Shown here piece after piece: positions 29,374 through 40,183 of a stretch of 64,000 nucleotides of DNA. This DNA is from Mycobacterium kyogaense (GTDB lineage: Bacteria; Actinomycetota; Actinomycetes; Mycobacteriales; Mycobacteriaceae): contig NZ_QJUA01000006.1 in assembly GCF_003254575.1 (NCBI RefSeq), forward strand, positions 62,001-126,000. The letters are read 5' to 3'. The notes beneath the pieces are model-generated. The model did no database searches, had not been told where the DNA came from, and saw only the letters and a list, made by a program, of their open reading frames with translations. The position numbers and the translations under genes were made by a program. Positions within the stretch are counted from its first letter, which is position 1. Each line of letters begins with the position of its first letter.

Positions 29374-30053
29374 CGGGCGAGGCTCGGCAGCCTGGCCCGG
29401 AGGAAGCGCTGGGCGATCAGCCGGGTGATGCCGGGGTGCCGGCCCAGCGGCTCGGTCACGACATCGGCGCCGCTGTTGCGCAGTCGATCCTGGAACAGCC
29501 CTTCGGACAACAGATATGACGCGACGACAACGCGTCGGCCGGGCTGGCGCAGAGCCGTGACAGCGTCGGCCACCCGAGGTTCTCCGGTCGCGGCGAACGC
29601 GAGTTCCACCCGCGTACCGATCGTCGCCGACACCCACGCCGCCGTGGTGTGCAGATCGCGCAGCGCGGCCGGATCCGAGGTGCCGGCGGCCGCGAGGATC
29701 ACCGAATCATCGGCACGCCAGCCTGATTCGACGAGCCGCTCGACGACTACACGTACCAGCGCAGGATCCGGTCCCAGTGCGGGAGTCACGGTGACGGCAG
29801 GGTGGTCACTGGCGCCCACGTGCGCGGGAATGTCGGTGCTCACGTGGTAGCCGCGCGCAAGGAATGCCGGTACCAGCACGGCGGGCTCGTCGGCGTGGGC
29901 GTCGAGTACCTCGGTGGGCGTGGGTCCGATGACGTCGACGAACGCCACATGAACGGGGTTCTTCACCAGCTCCGACACCCGGGCGGCGAGGTCACCGATC
30001 AGCTCCACGCCCTGCGGCTTGCGGGTGCCGTGGGCCACCAGGACGTAACTCAT
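29364..30053 (-). CDS. CbiX/sirohydrochlorin chelatase family protein
   Basis: 229 residues with the CbiX fold in duplicate. The N-terminal half begins SYVLVAHGTRKPQGVELI and includes VPAFLARGYHVSTDIPAH with its His ligand; the C-terminal half has VILAAAGTSDPAAL and VVVASYLLSEGLFQDRL. Such proteins insert Fe or Co into sirohydrochlorin. Near nirBD the likely role is to make siroheme for NirB. It matches Rv0259c. The ATG overlaps the stop of the HemD-like regulator (ATGA), indicating one operon. Confidence 0.88.
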   Translation of the reverse strand: MSYVLVAHGTRKPQGVELIGDLAARVSELVKNPVHVAFVDVIGPTPTEVLDAHADEPAVLVPAFLARGYHVSTDIPAHVGASDHPAVTVTPALGPDPALVRVVVERLVESGWRADDSVILAAAGTSDPAALRDLHTTAAWVSATIGTRVELAFAATGEPRVADAVTALRQPGRRVVVASYLLSEGLFQDRLRNSGADVVTEPLGRHPGITRLIAQRFLRARLPSLARQG

Positions 30054-31192
30054 GACGCGTACGCCTCGTCGACCGGCAGCCGGTAGCCGCGTTTGACCAC
30101 GGTGGCCACCATCTTCTTGTCTCCCAATGCGGTTCGCAGTCGCAGGACCGCGGTTTCGACGGCGTGGGTGTCGGTGCCGCTGCCGGGAAGGGCGCGCAGC
30201 AGATCGGCTCGCGACACCACCGAGCCGGGGTGCTGGGCCAACGCGCGGATGGTGGCCATCGCCGCCGGTGACATCGCCTTGACGGCCCCGTCGACCAGCA
30301 CACAGTTGCCCCGGATCTCGAGCAGGTGCCCGGCCACCCGGACGGTGCGGGCCTGCAGCATTGGTAGTTCGTCGGTGATGTGACGGGCCAACGCGCCCAA
30401 TCGCATTCGTTCCGGTGCCGAGGTCGGTACCCCGAGGCGCACCAGCGGGCGGGCGGTCACCGGGCCGACACACATGGCGTGCACGCTGCCGCGCAGGGCG
30501 GCCAGCAGTTCGTCTTCGACGCCGAGCTCCTGGGCCCGCATCAACACCGAGGCCACCGCGGGTGCGGAGGTGAAGCTGACGGCGTCGAACTTCTCCTCGG
30601 CGATCCCGACGACGAGGGCGTCGAAGTCGCCGTGCCGCGGCGCCGGGTGCCAGCGGTACACGCGGATGGCCACCACGTCGGCGCCGGCGGCGCGCAGTTC
30701 GTCGAGGAATTCGGGGAACGGGTCCCAGTCGGCTGTCGCACCGTGCAGCTGCACGGCGATGCGGGCCCCGGCGATGCCGCCCTCGAGCAGGTAGTGCAGG
30801 ACTTCGCGGGAGGATTCCGAATCCGGCGACCACTCCTCGGGCAGGCCGGCCGCCCGTAGCGCCCCGGTGGCTTTCGGGCCGCGGGACACCACGCGGGCCC
30901 TGCTCAGAGCCGCGGTGAGCTCGGGGGCCAGGCCCCAGCCGTCGGCCGCTGCCATCCAGCCGCGCAGTCCGATGCCCGTGGTGGCGACCACGATGTCGGG
31001 CGGTTCGTCGATGAGCGCCTGCGTGCGTTGGCGCAGCTCGTCATCGTCGGGCAGCGGCACCATCTCGATGGCGGCCGCGCTGGTGACGGTCGCGCCGCGG
31101 CGGGTCAGGAGGGCGGCGAGCTCGTCGGCGCGCCGTGCTGAGGTCACCGCGACTCGGAATCCGGTGAGCGGCGACCAGTCCGGCTCCTTCAT
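30050..31192 (-). CDS. HemD-like domain fused to an OmpR-type winged-helix regulator (Rv0260c-like)
   Basis: 380 residues. The N-terminal 260 have the two-lobed uroporphyrinogen-III synthase fold (FRVAVTSARRADELAALL near residue 14, VVATTGIGLRGWMAA near 68, AVSFTSAPAVASVL near 200). The last 100 form a DNA-binding winged helix (LTEL-type segment GSVVSRADLLRALPG and AVETAVLRLRTALGDKKMVATVVKRGYRLPV). This combination suggests a regulator that senses a tetrapyrrole intermediate, or a bifunctional protein. Position and size equal Rv0260c. ATG 31192 is preferred over GTG 31198; neither has a strong ribosome site. It leads the chelatase operon. Confidence 0.85.
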   Translation of the reverse strand: MKEPDWSPLTGFRVAVTSARRADELAALLTRRGATVTSAAAIEMVPLPDDDELRQRTQALIDEPPDIVVATTGIGLRGWMAAADGWGLAPELTAALSRARVVSRGPKATGALRAAGLPEEWSPDSESSREVLHYLLEGGIAGARIAVQLHGATADWDPFPEFLDELRAAGADVVAIRVYRWHPAPRHGDFDALVVGIAEEKFDAVSFTSAPAVASVLMRAQELGVEDELLAALRGSVHAMCVGPVTARPLVRLGVPTSAPERMRLGALARHITDELPMLQARTVRVAGHLLEIRGNCVLVDGAVKAMSPAAMATIRALAQHPGSVVSRADLLRALPGSGTDTHAVETAVLRLRTALGDKKMVATVVKRGYRLPVDEAYAS

Positions 31193-31309
31193 GACCACTG
31201 TCTAAACAGGTCGTGTTTCGCGCCGGTTACTCCGTCGTTGCCGTGCGGTGTCACCGCCGGACAGGCCGTGAATTTATGCTCACCGCCGATGCGGGCTCCG
31301 TGTGAGGCC

Positions 31310-32761
<1,452 letters not shown>

Positions 32762-32765
<4 letters not shown>

Positions 32766-33406
32766 GGCGTCACCGCCCGGAACTGCACCCAGCGCCCCGG
32801 TGTCAGCAGCGCGGGTTCGTCACGATCGATGTCCCACAGCATGGCGTCGGTTCGCCCGATGAGCTGCCAGCCACCGGGCGATTCCCTGGGGTAGACGCCG
32901 CTGAACGATCCCGCCAGCGCCACCGCACCGACGGGCACCTTGGTGCGGGGTTCGGCGCGCCGGGGGACTTCGAGTCGCTCGTCGCCGTCGAGCAGGTAGC
33001 CGAAACCCGGTGCGAATCCGCAGAATCCGACGCGCCAGGGCCGGCCTGTATGCGCGGCGACGACCTCGTCGACAGACAGTCCGGTCAGCCGGGCCACCTC
33101 GTCGAGGTCCGCTCCGTCGTAGACCACGTCGAGGACGACGGCCTGCCCGTCAGGGGGAGCGCTGGATTCGGCGACGGTGTCGGCGGTGGGCGCGACTCGG
33201 CCGATCCGCTGACGGGTCGGGGCCTGGTGGCTGGCGCCCGCCAGGATGATCAGGACGGTCTGGGCAGCGGGCACCAGGTCGACCACGCCAGGTAGCTCGG
33301 CCGCGCGCAGGGCCTCCGTCCAGGCCAGCACCTCGGCCGTCGTGCCGAATTCCAGGAGCAGCGCCCGATCGCCGTAATCGTGCACCGCGGCTGCTGTCAC
33401 ACCCAT
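32762..33406 (-). CDS. pxpB: 5-oxoprolinase subunit B (KipI family)
   Basis: 214 residues of the PxpB/KipI family. Near the start it has [37 protein letters not shown] lies near residue 92, then [16 protein letters not shown] near 127, [19 protein letters not shown] near 150 and [11 protein letters not shown] near 178. These are diagnostic of the ATPase-like subunit. It matches Rv0264c and begins an operon pxpB-pxpC-aac, with four- and minus-ten-base junctions. It lies 39 bases from the divergent EamA transporter, so the promoters must be compact. Confidence 0.92.
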
Positions 33407-33445
33407 CTGCCAACGCTACCGTCGCGCGCACGGTTGAATGCACGA

Positions 33446-34312
33446 ATGGGTGGGGGGTCGGCGCGCGCCGGCGCGCTGATGACGGTGACCGCCATGGTCT
33501 CGGTACAGCTGGGTATGGCGGTCGCGGTCAAACTGATCGACCACATCGGCTCCGACGGCACCGCGTGGCTGCGGCTGGCATGGGCGGGGTTGATCCTGCT
33601 CCTCTGGGTGCGGCCGCGCCCGTCGGCGTTCACCGCCAAGACCTTTGCCATGTGCGTGGTGCTCGGCGTGGTGAGTGCCGCGGTGTCGCTGTTCTTCATG
33701 GCCTCGCTGGACCGGTTGCCGCTCGGCACCGCGACCGCGCTGGAATTCCTTGGTCCGCTCACGGTCGCCGCCGCGCACGGCCGCGGTCTCGCGCGGGTGC
33801 TGTGGCCGGGGCTGGCCGCACTCGGGGTGATCCTGCTCAGCCAGCCCTTCAGCGGTGGCGTCGACCTCAAGGGCGTGATGCTGGCGCTCGCCGCGGGTGC
33901 GGCGTGGGCGCTCTACATCCTGCTGACCCAGAACGTCGGCGATCAGGTGGCGGGGGTGACCGGGTTGGCGGTGTCGATGCCCATCGCGGGCCTGGTGTCG
34001 ACGTTCACCGTCAGCTCGACGGTGTTCGAGAGGATGACGTGGCAGGTGGTGCTCATCGGTCTGGGCATGGCGATCCTGCTGCCGGTGGTGCCGTTCGTGC
34101 TCGAGCTGCTGGCGCTGCGCCGGTTGACGACGGCGGCGTTCGGCACGCTGATGTGTCTGGAGCCGGCGCTGGCCTTCGTGGTCGGTTTCACGCTGCTGGA
34201 TCAGGAGCTCGGCGTGTCCGCGATCATCGGCATCTTCGTGGTGGTGATCGCCGGGGTGGGTGCGGCGCGCAGCGGTGGCCGGCAGGCCGACATGCACATC
34301 GAAGTCGGTTAG
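33446..34312 (+). CDS. EamA/RhtA-family drug/metabolite exporter
   Basis: 288 residues with ten predicted membrane helices in two EamA repeats. Notable segments are GSDGTAWLRLAWAGLILLLW near residue 35, FFMASLDRLPLGTATALEFLGPL near 85 and ALRRLTTAAFGTLMCLEPALAF near 230, close to RhtA, the threonine/homoserine exporter. The substrate is not shown by the sequence. The ATG at 33446 is 39 bases from the divergent pxpB start. Its stop overlaps that of the convergent queuosine-type transporter. Confidence 0.85.
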   Translation: MGGGSARAGALMTVTAMVSVQLGMAVAVKLIDHIGSDGTAWLRLAWAGLILLLWVRPRPSAFTAKTFAMCVVLGVVSAAVSLFFMASLDRLPLGTATALEFLGPLTVAAAHGRGLARVLWPGLAALGVILLSQPFSGGVDLKGVMLALAAGAAWALYILLTQNVGDQVAGVTGLAVSMPIAGLVSTFTVSSTVFERMTWQVVLIGLGMAILLPVVPFVLELLALRRLTTAAFGTLMCLEPALAFVVGFTLLDQELGVSAIIGIFVVVIAGVGAARSGGRQADMHIEVG

Positions 34313-34992
34313 CCCACCAGCTGATACGTGGGCTCTCGGCGCTTGATCACCGCGATGACCCGGTAGGTGATCGGCAGCATGACGACCTCGACCGCGGTCT
34401 TGTAGACCCAACCGAGCGCGGTGTAGACGGCGAAGTCTTTGAACGTCGAGATGCCGATGGCACTCGCGGCGATCGTGCAGAACACCAAGGTGTCGCCGAG
34501 CTGACCGACGAATGTCGACCCCACCAGCCGGGCCCACAGGTGCTTCTCCTTGGTGCGCTCCTTGATCGCCACCACCACCCAGGCGTTGAGCGTCTGGCCC
34601 ACGATGAAGCCGGCGAGCCCGGCCACGATCAGCTGAGTGTAGGCGTGCACGACGTTCTCGAAGTGCTCCTGGTTGGTGTAGAAGTCCGCGGCGGGTAGGT
34701 AGATGGTCACCCAGAAGGCAAGGGCGGCAAGGATGTTCATCGCGAACCCGGCGAAAATGGCGCGCCGGGCGGCCTTGAACCCGTACACCTCGCTCAGCAC
34801 GTCGCCGATCACATAGGTCAGCGGGAACACGATGAACCCGCCGTCGGTGATGATCGGTCCGAACGCGACGCCCTTGGTGGCGGTCACGTTGGAGATGATC
34901 ACCAGTGCGGTGAACACCGCGACGAGGATCGGATAGTAGGCCGAGCCGACGCGCGCGAAGGTGGCGTGCTGTTCGGTGTGGGTCTCGGTCAC
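34309..34992 (-). CDS. Queuosine precursor transporter (YhhQ/VUT family)
   Basis: 227 residues, about six membrane helices. Family marks include VIISNVTATKGVAFGP near residue 32, FPLTYVIGDVLSEVYGFKAARRAI near 55 and the charged GSTFVGQLGDTLVFCTIA near 160. YhhQ proteins import queuosine precursors such as preQ0. No queuosine synthesis gene is nearby, so use for tRNA queuosine or another deazapurine is open. It starts at a GTG at 34992. The neighbour downstream is the convergent EamA exporter. Confidence 0.9.
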   Translation of the reverse strand: MTETHTEQHATFARVGSAYYPILVAVFTALVIISNVTATKGVAFGPIITDGGFIVFPLTYVIGDVLSEVYGFKAARRAIFAGFAMNILAALAFWVTIYLPAADFYTNQEHFENVVHAYTQLIVAGLAGFIVGQTLNAWVVVAIKERTKEKHLWARLVGSTFVGQLGDTLVFCTIAASAIGISTFKDFAVYTALGWVYKTAVEVVMLPITYRVIAVIKRREPTYQLVG

Positions 34993-35004
34993 CGGCCCAT
35001 TAGA

Positions 35005-35958
35005 TCAGCTCAGCGCGGTGGAGATCATCGGCGGGAGCTTGTCGATCACCACGGGATAGGACAGCACCGAGGCGTAGGCGATCGCACCGGCGAGTTCCTT
35101 GCCGGTGAACACGGTGTGCTTGCGGGTGGTCGCCCGCGACGCGGCGACGACGGGGTCGGCCACCAGCGCGGCCTGCTCCTCGTCGCTCTCGGTGGCCCAG
35201 ATGACGACGTCAGCGGAGTCGAGCACCTGACCGAGCCGGTCCGGCGCGATGGTGCCGTCGGCATCGGCGAGGGTCAGGCCCATGTCGGTGAGGAACGCCC
35301 GTCGCCAGGCAGGGCCGGTGACCCGGGCGCCGCCGCCGTCCACCCGGCCGTCGAGCAGCAGCACCGTCTTGTTCGCGAACTCCGGGTGGTCGTCCTTGAC
35401 CTTCTTCAGCGATGCGTCGATGTCCGCGACCATCTTCGTCATGTCGTCGTGATGGAAGGTGGCCTGTCCGATCAGCGCGGCCTGGTCGCGCCAGGGCTCG
35501 AAGAAGGCGCTGCGGCCGGACTGTGCGATGGTCGGCGCGATGGCCGTCAAGGCCTGGTAGGTGTCCTGGTCGAGGCCTGCGTTGGTCGCAACGATGAGGT
35601 CGGGCCGCGCCGCGGCGATCTGCTCGACCTGGACGCCGTCGGCCAGAGACAACACCGCCGGGGTGGCGCCGCCCAGTCGCGCCTGCGCCCAGGGCCAGAC
35701 GCCGAAGGGCTCCCCGCCGAACCAGTCGGTGATCGCGACGGGCACCACGCCCAGCGCCAGCAGGTCGTCGGCGTCGTTGAGCCCCGCGCTGACGACGCGC
35801 GTCGGAGGTTTGGGAATCTTGGTCTCTCCGAAGGCGTGTGTCACGGTGACCGAACCGTCGGAGGCCACCGCACCCGGCTTCTCGGATCGACAGGCGGTCA
35901 GCATCGCCGCCACTGCCGTCAATGCCAGAACATTCCGCCGGGTCCACACTTCGGGCAC
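35005..35958 (-). CDS. fecB2: Iron-siderophore ABC transporter substrate-binding lipoprotein (FecB2-like)
   Basis: 317 residues. An N-terminal lipoprotein signal begins TRRNVLALTAVAAM and ends with lipobox LTAC near residue 23. A periplasmic-binding domain of the FecB/TroA type follows, with TKIPKPPTRVVSAGLNDADDLLALGVVPVA near 50 and ARPDLIVAT near 105. The family delivers Fe(III)-siderophores to a permease; no permease gene is adjacent. It matches Rv0265c. The start (GTG 35958 or 35949) is uncertain because no strong ribosome site is seen. It ends 13 bases before the start of the YhhQ gene on the same strand. Confidence 0.88.
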   Translation of the reverse strand: MPEVWTRRNVLALTAVAAMLTACRSEKPGAVASDGSVTVTHAFGETKIPKPPTRVVSAGLNDADDLLALGVVPVAITDWFGGEPFGVWPWAQARLGGATPAVLSLADGVQVEQIAAARPDLIVATNAGLDQDTYQALTAIAPTIAQSGRSAFFEPWRDQAALIGQATFHHDDMTKMVADIDASLKKVKDDHPEFANKTVLLLDGRVDGGGARVTGPAWRRAFLTDMGLTLADADGTIAPDRLGQVLDSADVVIWATESDEEQAALVADPVVAASRATTRKHTVFTGKELAGAIAYASVLSYPVVIDKLPPMISTALS

Positions 35959-36005
35959 CCGGCGAGAATATAGAGCCGACCCCGACGTCGCCGGACATTG
36001 CCGAG

Positions 36006-36590
36006 CTATGACGTCAGCGGTAGACCCTCGTCGAGGAAGTTCAGCCCCCTGCTGATCGCGGCCGGATCGATGGGGGTGTTGTGCAGCGCGGCCATCATGA
36101 CCCCGGTCATCGCGCCGGCGGTGATGCGCAGGCGCGGGTCGTCGCCCGGGAGGTCGAGCCGGGTCGCGAGGGCGTCGGTGATCAGCTCGATGGTCTCGAT
36201 ATAGGTCATGTAGAGCGCGCCGTTGGCCTCCGGCAGCGTGTAGAGCAGCCGCTGGCGTGCCATCTCGTCGCGCCACACCGGTCCGTCCATGCCGGTGAAC
36301 ATCTGCTCGACGGCGTACCGGTAGGCCGCGATGGGAGAGAGTTCGGCGGGCGCCGCCAGGAACAGTTCGATGACCGGCTCAGTCAACTGATCGGGGATCA
36401 GCAGCGCGGCTTTGGTGGGGAAGTAGCGGAAGAAGGTGCGCGGCGAGATGTCGGCCGCCGCGGCGATCTGCTCGACGGTCGTGTTGGGGTAGCCGAGTTG
36501 CTCGAAGAGCCGAAAGGCGGCGCATCGCACCGCTTCGCGGGTCTGACGCTTCTTGCGTTCGCGAAGCCCCTCAGTGTGTTCTAGGGACAT
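36006..36590 (-). CDS. TetR-family transcriptional regulator
   Basis: 194 residues. The N-terminal helix-turn-helix (residues about 14-60) reads RQTREAVRCAAFRLFEQLGYPNTTVEQIAAAADISPRTFFRYFP-type, with the recognition helix ISPRTFFRYF near 48. The C-terminal ligand domain is of the common TetR_C type and shows no diagnostic ligand. It sits upstream of fecB2 on the same strand with a 47-base gap, and 45 bases from the end of the lysE gene. Its targets cannot be read from the sequence; fecB2 is the nearest candidate. Confidence 0.9.
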   Translation of the reverse strand: MSLEHTEGLRERKKRQTREAVRCAAFRLFEQLGYPNTTVEQIAAAADISPRTFFRYFPTKAALLIPDQLTEPVIELFLAAPAELSPIAAYRYAVEQMFTGMDGPVWRDEMARQRLLYTLPEANGALYMTYIETIELITDALATRLDLPGDDPRLRITAGAMTGVMMAALHNTPIDPAAISRGLNFLDEGLPLTS

Positions 36591-36635
36591 CCGTCGATTG
36601 TGGCGGCAGTCTTGAGCGCAGATCTGCGAATCGGA

Positions 36636-37244
36636 TCAGCTGAGGACAAGTGTCACACTTAGCGCGATCATCACTGCCGCGATGGTCCCGTCGAGCACCT
36701 GCCACGTGCGCGGAGAGGCGAAGTAACCGCGCAGTCGCGTGGCCCCGAAGCCCAGCGCGGTGAACCAGACGGCGCTGGCCGTGACGGCACCGACCCCGAA
36801 CAACCACCGCTGATCGCGATGCTCGTTCGCCAGGGTGCCGAGCAGGACCACGGTGTCGAGATACACGTGCGGGTTGAGGAAGGTCAGCGCGAGACAGGTG
36901 GCGAGGACACCGGCCAGGCGCGCCGGCCGGGCGTCGGCGGCGGTCAGCACGCCTGGGCGTAATGCGCGGCGCGCGGCGAGGAGCCCGTAGACGAGAAGGA
37001 ATGCCGCGCCGCCATAGGTTGCGACGTCGACGAGTCGCGGGTGTGCGCTGACCAGTGCCCCGAAGCCCGCGATGCCGGCGGCGATGAGGACGAGATCCGA
37101 CACCGTGCACACAGCGACGACCGGCAGGACGTGTTCACCGCGGATGCCCTGTCGAAGTACGAAGGCGTTCTGCGCGCCGATCGCGGCGATCAGCGCCATG
37201 GACGTGGCGAAGCCCGTCAGGAGAACCAGGGCGGCGGGGGACAT
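36636..37244 (-). CDS. LysE/ArgO-family basic amino acid exporter
   Basis: 202 residues, six membrane helices. The opening [25 protein letters not shown] and the [13 protein letters not shown] motif near residue 123 are specific for LysE/ArgO exporters of lysine and arginine. The usual divergent LysR-type regulator lysG/argP is missing: the next 178 bases carry no gene and then comes the end of an oxidoreductase. Control by a distant regulator is therefore likely. Confidence 0.9.
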   Translation of the reverse strand: MSPAALVLLTGFATSMALIAAIGAQNAFVLRQGIRGEHVLPVVAVCTVSDLVLIAAGIAGFGALVSAHPRLVDVATYGGAAFLLVYGLLAARRALRPGVLTAADARPARLAGVLATCLALTFLNPHVYLDTVVLLGTLANEHRDQRWLFGVGAVTASAVWFTALGFGATRLRGYFASPRTWQVLDGTIAAVMIALSVTLVLS

Positions 37245-37422
37245 GACGACGACGGTAGGCAGCCTGCGGGAGCAAGTACAGCTAAAGATTCTTCACGTCG
37301 TTCAATTTCCCTAATGGGTATCTGCACCGCCACGCGCACCTGCGCTGCCTCTGTGCTCCAGCCCCAGCCATGTCCAGTCACCCCGCACGACCCTCGCCCC
37401 ACCGCGATGGCGGTAGAGCCAC

Positions 37423-38472
37423 TCAGCGCTGGACGAACGCCCACTGTCCGGAGCGTGCGCTCTCCGCGATGGCCTCGCCGACGACGACCTGTTCGAAGCC
37501 GTCCTCGAATGTCGGATAACCCTCTGCTGGGCCGCCGTCGACGGCGGCGTACACCGCGCGGAACAGTGCCTTGAACGCATCCGGGTAGCCCTGGGCGTGG
37601 CCGGCCGGGTAGTCGCCGGTGGAACGCAGCTGGATCTGGTTGGGCTCGTCCCGATGCCCGATCCACAGGCGCTCGGGATCCTCGGTGTTCCAAGCCAGAG
37701 ATTCCGAGGCGCCGCTGATCTCGAAGCTCAGATGGTTCTTGCGGCCCGGCGACACCTGCGACAGTGTCAGTACCCCGCGCGCGCCGCCCTCGAACCGCAG
37801 CAGCATTCCTGCCACGTCCTCTGTCGACATCTGCACTGGCTCAATCGGACCGGACGAGGAGGCGAACGTCTCCACCGCGCCGGTCGGTCGCTGACGAGTG
37901 GGCACTACCGTCGTCAGATCTGCCATCACGGCCTCAATCCGCTGACCCGTCACGTAGCTGACGAGATCGAGCCAATGCGAACCGATGTCGCCGACTGCGC
38001 GCAGCGGTCCTCCCACAGCGGGGTCGAGTCGCCAATTCCAGTCGGTGTCTTTCGACAGCCAATCCTGGAGATAGCTTCCGGTGATGAGGCGCACCTCGCC
38101 CGGGAACCGAGACGCTGCCTCCTGGCACAGCGGGTAGAACCGCGAAATGAAGCAGACAGCGTTGACGAGACCGAATTCGTCCGCGGCAGAGCAGAGTTGA
38201 TGCGCCTGCGACGACGACAGGGCCAACGGCTTCTCGCAGACGACATGCTTGCCGGCCCGCAATGCGGCGAGCGCCTGCTCGAAGTGAAGATGGTTCGGCG
38301 AACAGACGTGTACGACGTCCGCGTCGCCCAGCATGTCGTCGAAGCTGCCGTAGGTGGGCGCGAAGTCGACGGTCCGCGATCCGACGACACCGCCGACGCA
38401 AATACCGAGCCGAGCGAGGGCCTCTGCGTGGGTGCGGGCCATGAAGCCCGTTCCGACGATGCCAGCTTTCAT
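37423..38472 (-). CDS. Gfo/Idh/MocA-family NAD(P)-dependent sugar/inositol-type dehydrogenase
   Basis: 349 residues. The Rossmann fold opens KAGIVGTGFMARTHAEALARLG, and HVCSPNHLHFEQALAALRAGKHVVCEKPLAL near residue 63 contains the EKP lysine typical of the family. The C-terminal substrate domain has GPLRAVGDIGSHWLDLVSYVTG near 150, with the catalytic-type DIGSHWLD. It would oxidise or reduce a sugar, inositol or derivative. Its ATG overlaps the permease stop, so it belongs to the importer operon and probably acts on the imported compound. Confidence 0.9.
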   Translation of the reverse strand: MKAGIVGTGFMARTHAEALARLGICVGGVVGSRTVDFAPTYGSFDDMLGDADVVHVCSPNHLHFEQALAALRAGKHVVCEKPLALSSSQAHQLCSAADEFGLVNAVCFISRFYPLCQEAASRFPGEVRLITGSYLQDWLSKDTDWNWRLDPAVGGPLRAVGDIGSHWLDLVSYVTGQRIEAVMADLTTVVPTRQRPTGAVETFASSSGPIEPVQMSTEDVAGMLLRFEGGARGVLTLSQVSPGRKNHLSFEISGASESLAWNTEDPERLWIGHRDEPNQIQLRSTGDYPAGHAQGYPDAFKALFRAVYAAVDGGPAEGYPTFEDGFEQVVVGEAIAESARSGQWAFVQR

Positions 38473-39257
38473 GAACGGAACAGAAACCTTTCCACCTTGC
38501 CCAGGCGCAGCACGATGGCGAACGCCAAGGCCACGACCGCGATGAAGAACGCGGACACCGCTCCGAGGGCGGGCGTGATCGCGCCCCGCAGACCGGAGTA
38601 CACGAACACCGGCAGCGTCTGGTTGTCGATGTTGGTCAGCACCTGGCTGACGACGAAGTCGGTCATGCTCAGGACGAACACCACCAATGCGCCCGTGACG
38701 ATGCCAGGCGCCAGCAGCGGCAGCCGCACGAACAGGAATTGTTCGACGGGATCTGCTCCCAGCGTGGCCGCGGCGGGCACCAGGTTGGGGTCGGTGTCCT
38801 CGATCGCTGCCAGCACCGTCCACAGCATGAAAGGGAAGCACGTCACCGCAACGGCTACGGCGACCGCGGTCAGGCTGCCGCGGACCCCGAGCCAGCCGTA
38901 CAGGTCGAAATAGGCGAATGCCGTCACGATCGTCGGCGACGACAACCCCAGCGAGAGCAACACCGTGAAAAGCATCCTGCTGTAACGCCCCACATTTGGC
39001 AGCGCCAGCGCGGCCGGGACGCCGCAGACGACGTTGACGACCACGCTGATGCCCGCGACGAAAAGGCTGTTGCCCAGCGCCATCCACACGTCGGGGTTGC
39101 TGAACATGTCGGTGTACCAGTGCGTCGTGAAGCCTTGCGGCGGGAAAGTCAGCACCTCGCCGGACGACAGCGACGCCACGAGTACCAGCAGCGTCGGCGC
39201 CAACAGCGGGATCAGCGCCAGGCCGGTGATGACGGCGGTGACGCGGATGCGCTTCAC
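38469..39257 (-). CDS. ABC transporter permease (PotC-like)
   Basis: 262 residues, six membrane helices. The coupling motif region reads AAATLGADPVEQFLFVRLPLLAPGIVTGAL near residue 165, the EAA-loop of the polyamine/iron-type (PotC/FbpB) inner-membrane permeases. It opens after a four-base overlap with the first permease and overlaps the dehydrogenase gene. With its partner it forms the membrane channel of the importer. Confidence 0.9.
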   Translation of the reverse strand: MKRIRVTAVITGLALIPLLAPTLLVLVASLSSGEVLTFPPQGFTTHWYTDMFSNPDVWMALGNSLFVAGISVVVNVVCGVPAALALPNVGRYSRMLFTVLLSLGLSSPTIVTAFAYFDLYGWLGVRGSLTAVAVAVAVTCFPFMLWTVLAAIEDTDPNLVPAAATLGADPVEQFLFVRLPLLAPGIVTGALVVFVLSMTDFVVSQVLTNIDNQTLPVFVYSGLRGAITPALGAVSAFFIAVVALAFAIVLRLGKVERFLFRS

Positions 39258-40180
39258 CGGCCTCTCCTGGCCCGTCCGAGGAACAGGATGAGCGCAGTGC
39301 CGACGCTGAGGATGAGCAGCAGCAAGATGCCGATCGCGGCGCCCTGCGGTGGGTTGCCCAGCCCGAGGTAGCGGTCTTGCAGGAAGTTCGACACGAAATT
39401 CTTCAGGCCGCGGCCGAGGATGGCGGGGTCGGCGAACGCGGCCATCGTCAGCGCGAAGCAGGCGGCATAAGCGGCAATGATCCCGACTCGCAACTGCGGC
39501 AGCGTGATTCGTAGGAAGACGATGAACGGTGTGGCCCCGAGAGTGGCTGCAGCGGCGCCGAGTTCAGGGTTGACGCGCAGCACGGCGGGGAGCAGCACGA
39601 CGACGGCAGCGGGCAGCAGGATCTGCACGATACCGATCCCGATGCCCCACAGGCCACCGACCAGGGATGCGCCGGTCATCCATTCGACGGGCCCGCCCGG
39701 CCCGATGGTCACGAGCAGGCCGAAGGTGCGGGTGATGTCTCCGGTGAGCATCGGCACGAACACTCCGATGAGGAGGGCGAGGCGCAGCCAACGCAACCGG
39801 ATTCGGGTCAGTGTCAACGCATACGGGATGGCGATGGTGATCGCCACCAGAGGAACGAGCACAGCCATCACCAGCGATCGCGACAGCACGGTGTGGAACT
39901 GGGGGTCGGCGACGAGGTCACGGTACTGCGTGAAGGACAGGTCGCCCTCATCGGCGAGGAAGCTGTCGTACTCGCGGATGCTGCTCCACAGCAGCACGCC
40001 GAGTCCGGCGACCAGGGAGCCGGCCAGGATCAGTCCGGGTATCAGTGCGGCGATGCGTCCGACCCGCGCAGGCACAGCCTTGTAGACGGCTGTGCGCACG
40101 ACGATGAGGCTGTCGATGATGCGGAACAGCGCAGGGGTGTCCTGGGAGTGCCACTTCTCGGAGACGTTGCGCGAGTGCAT
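39254..40180 (-). CDS. ABC transporter permease (PotB-like)
   Basis: 308 residues. A roughly 45-residue N-terminal lead precedes the first membrane helix (IAALIPGLILAGSLVAGLGVLLW). The EAA loop AAATLGATPFIVFLRITLPQLRVGII is near residue 210. It pairs with the downstream permease. The ATG lies only three bases after the ATPase stop; no strong ribosome site is seen, so translation is probably coupled, and a later start cannot be excluded given the long polar lead. Confidence 0.87.
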   Translation of the reverse strand: MHSRNVSEKWHSQDTPALFRIIDSLIVVRTAVYKAVPARVGRIAALIPGLILAGSLVAGLGVLLWSSIREYDSFLADEGDLSFTQYRDLVADPQFHTVLSRSLVMAVLVPLVAITIAIPYALTLTRIRLRWLRLALLIGVFVPMLTGDITRTFGLLVTIGPGGPVEWMTGASLVGGLWGIGIGIVQILLPAAVVVLLPAVLRVNPELGAAAATLGATPFIVFLRITLPQLRVGIIAAYAACFALTMAAFADPAILGRGLKNFVSNFLQDRYLGLGNPPQGAAIGILLLLILSVGTALILFLGRARRGR

Positions 40181-40183
40181 CGG

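Noticed and set aside
37245..37422. A remnant of a LysG-type regulator before lysE.
   Set aside because: Neither strand shows the LysR N-terminal helix-turn-helix pattern.
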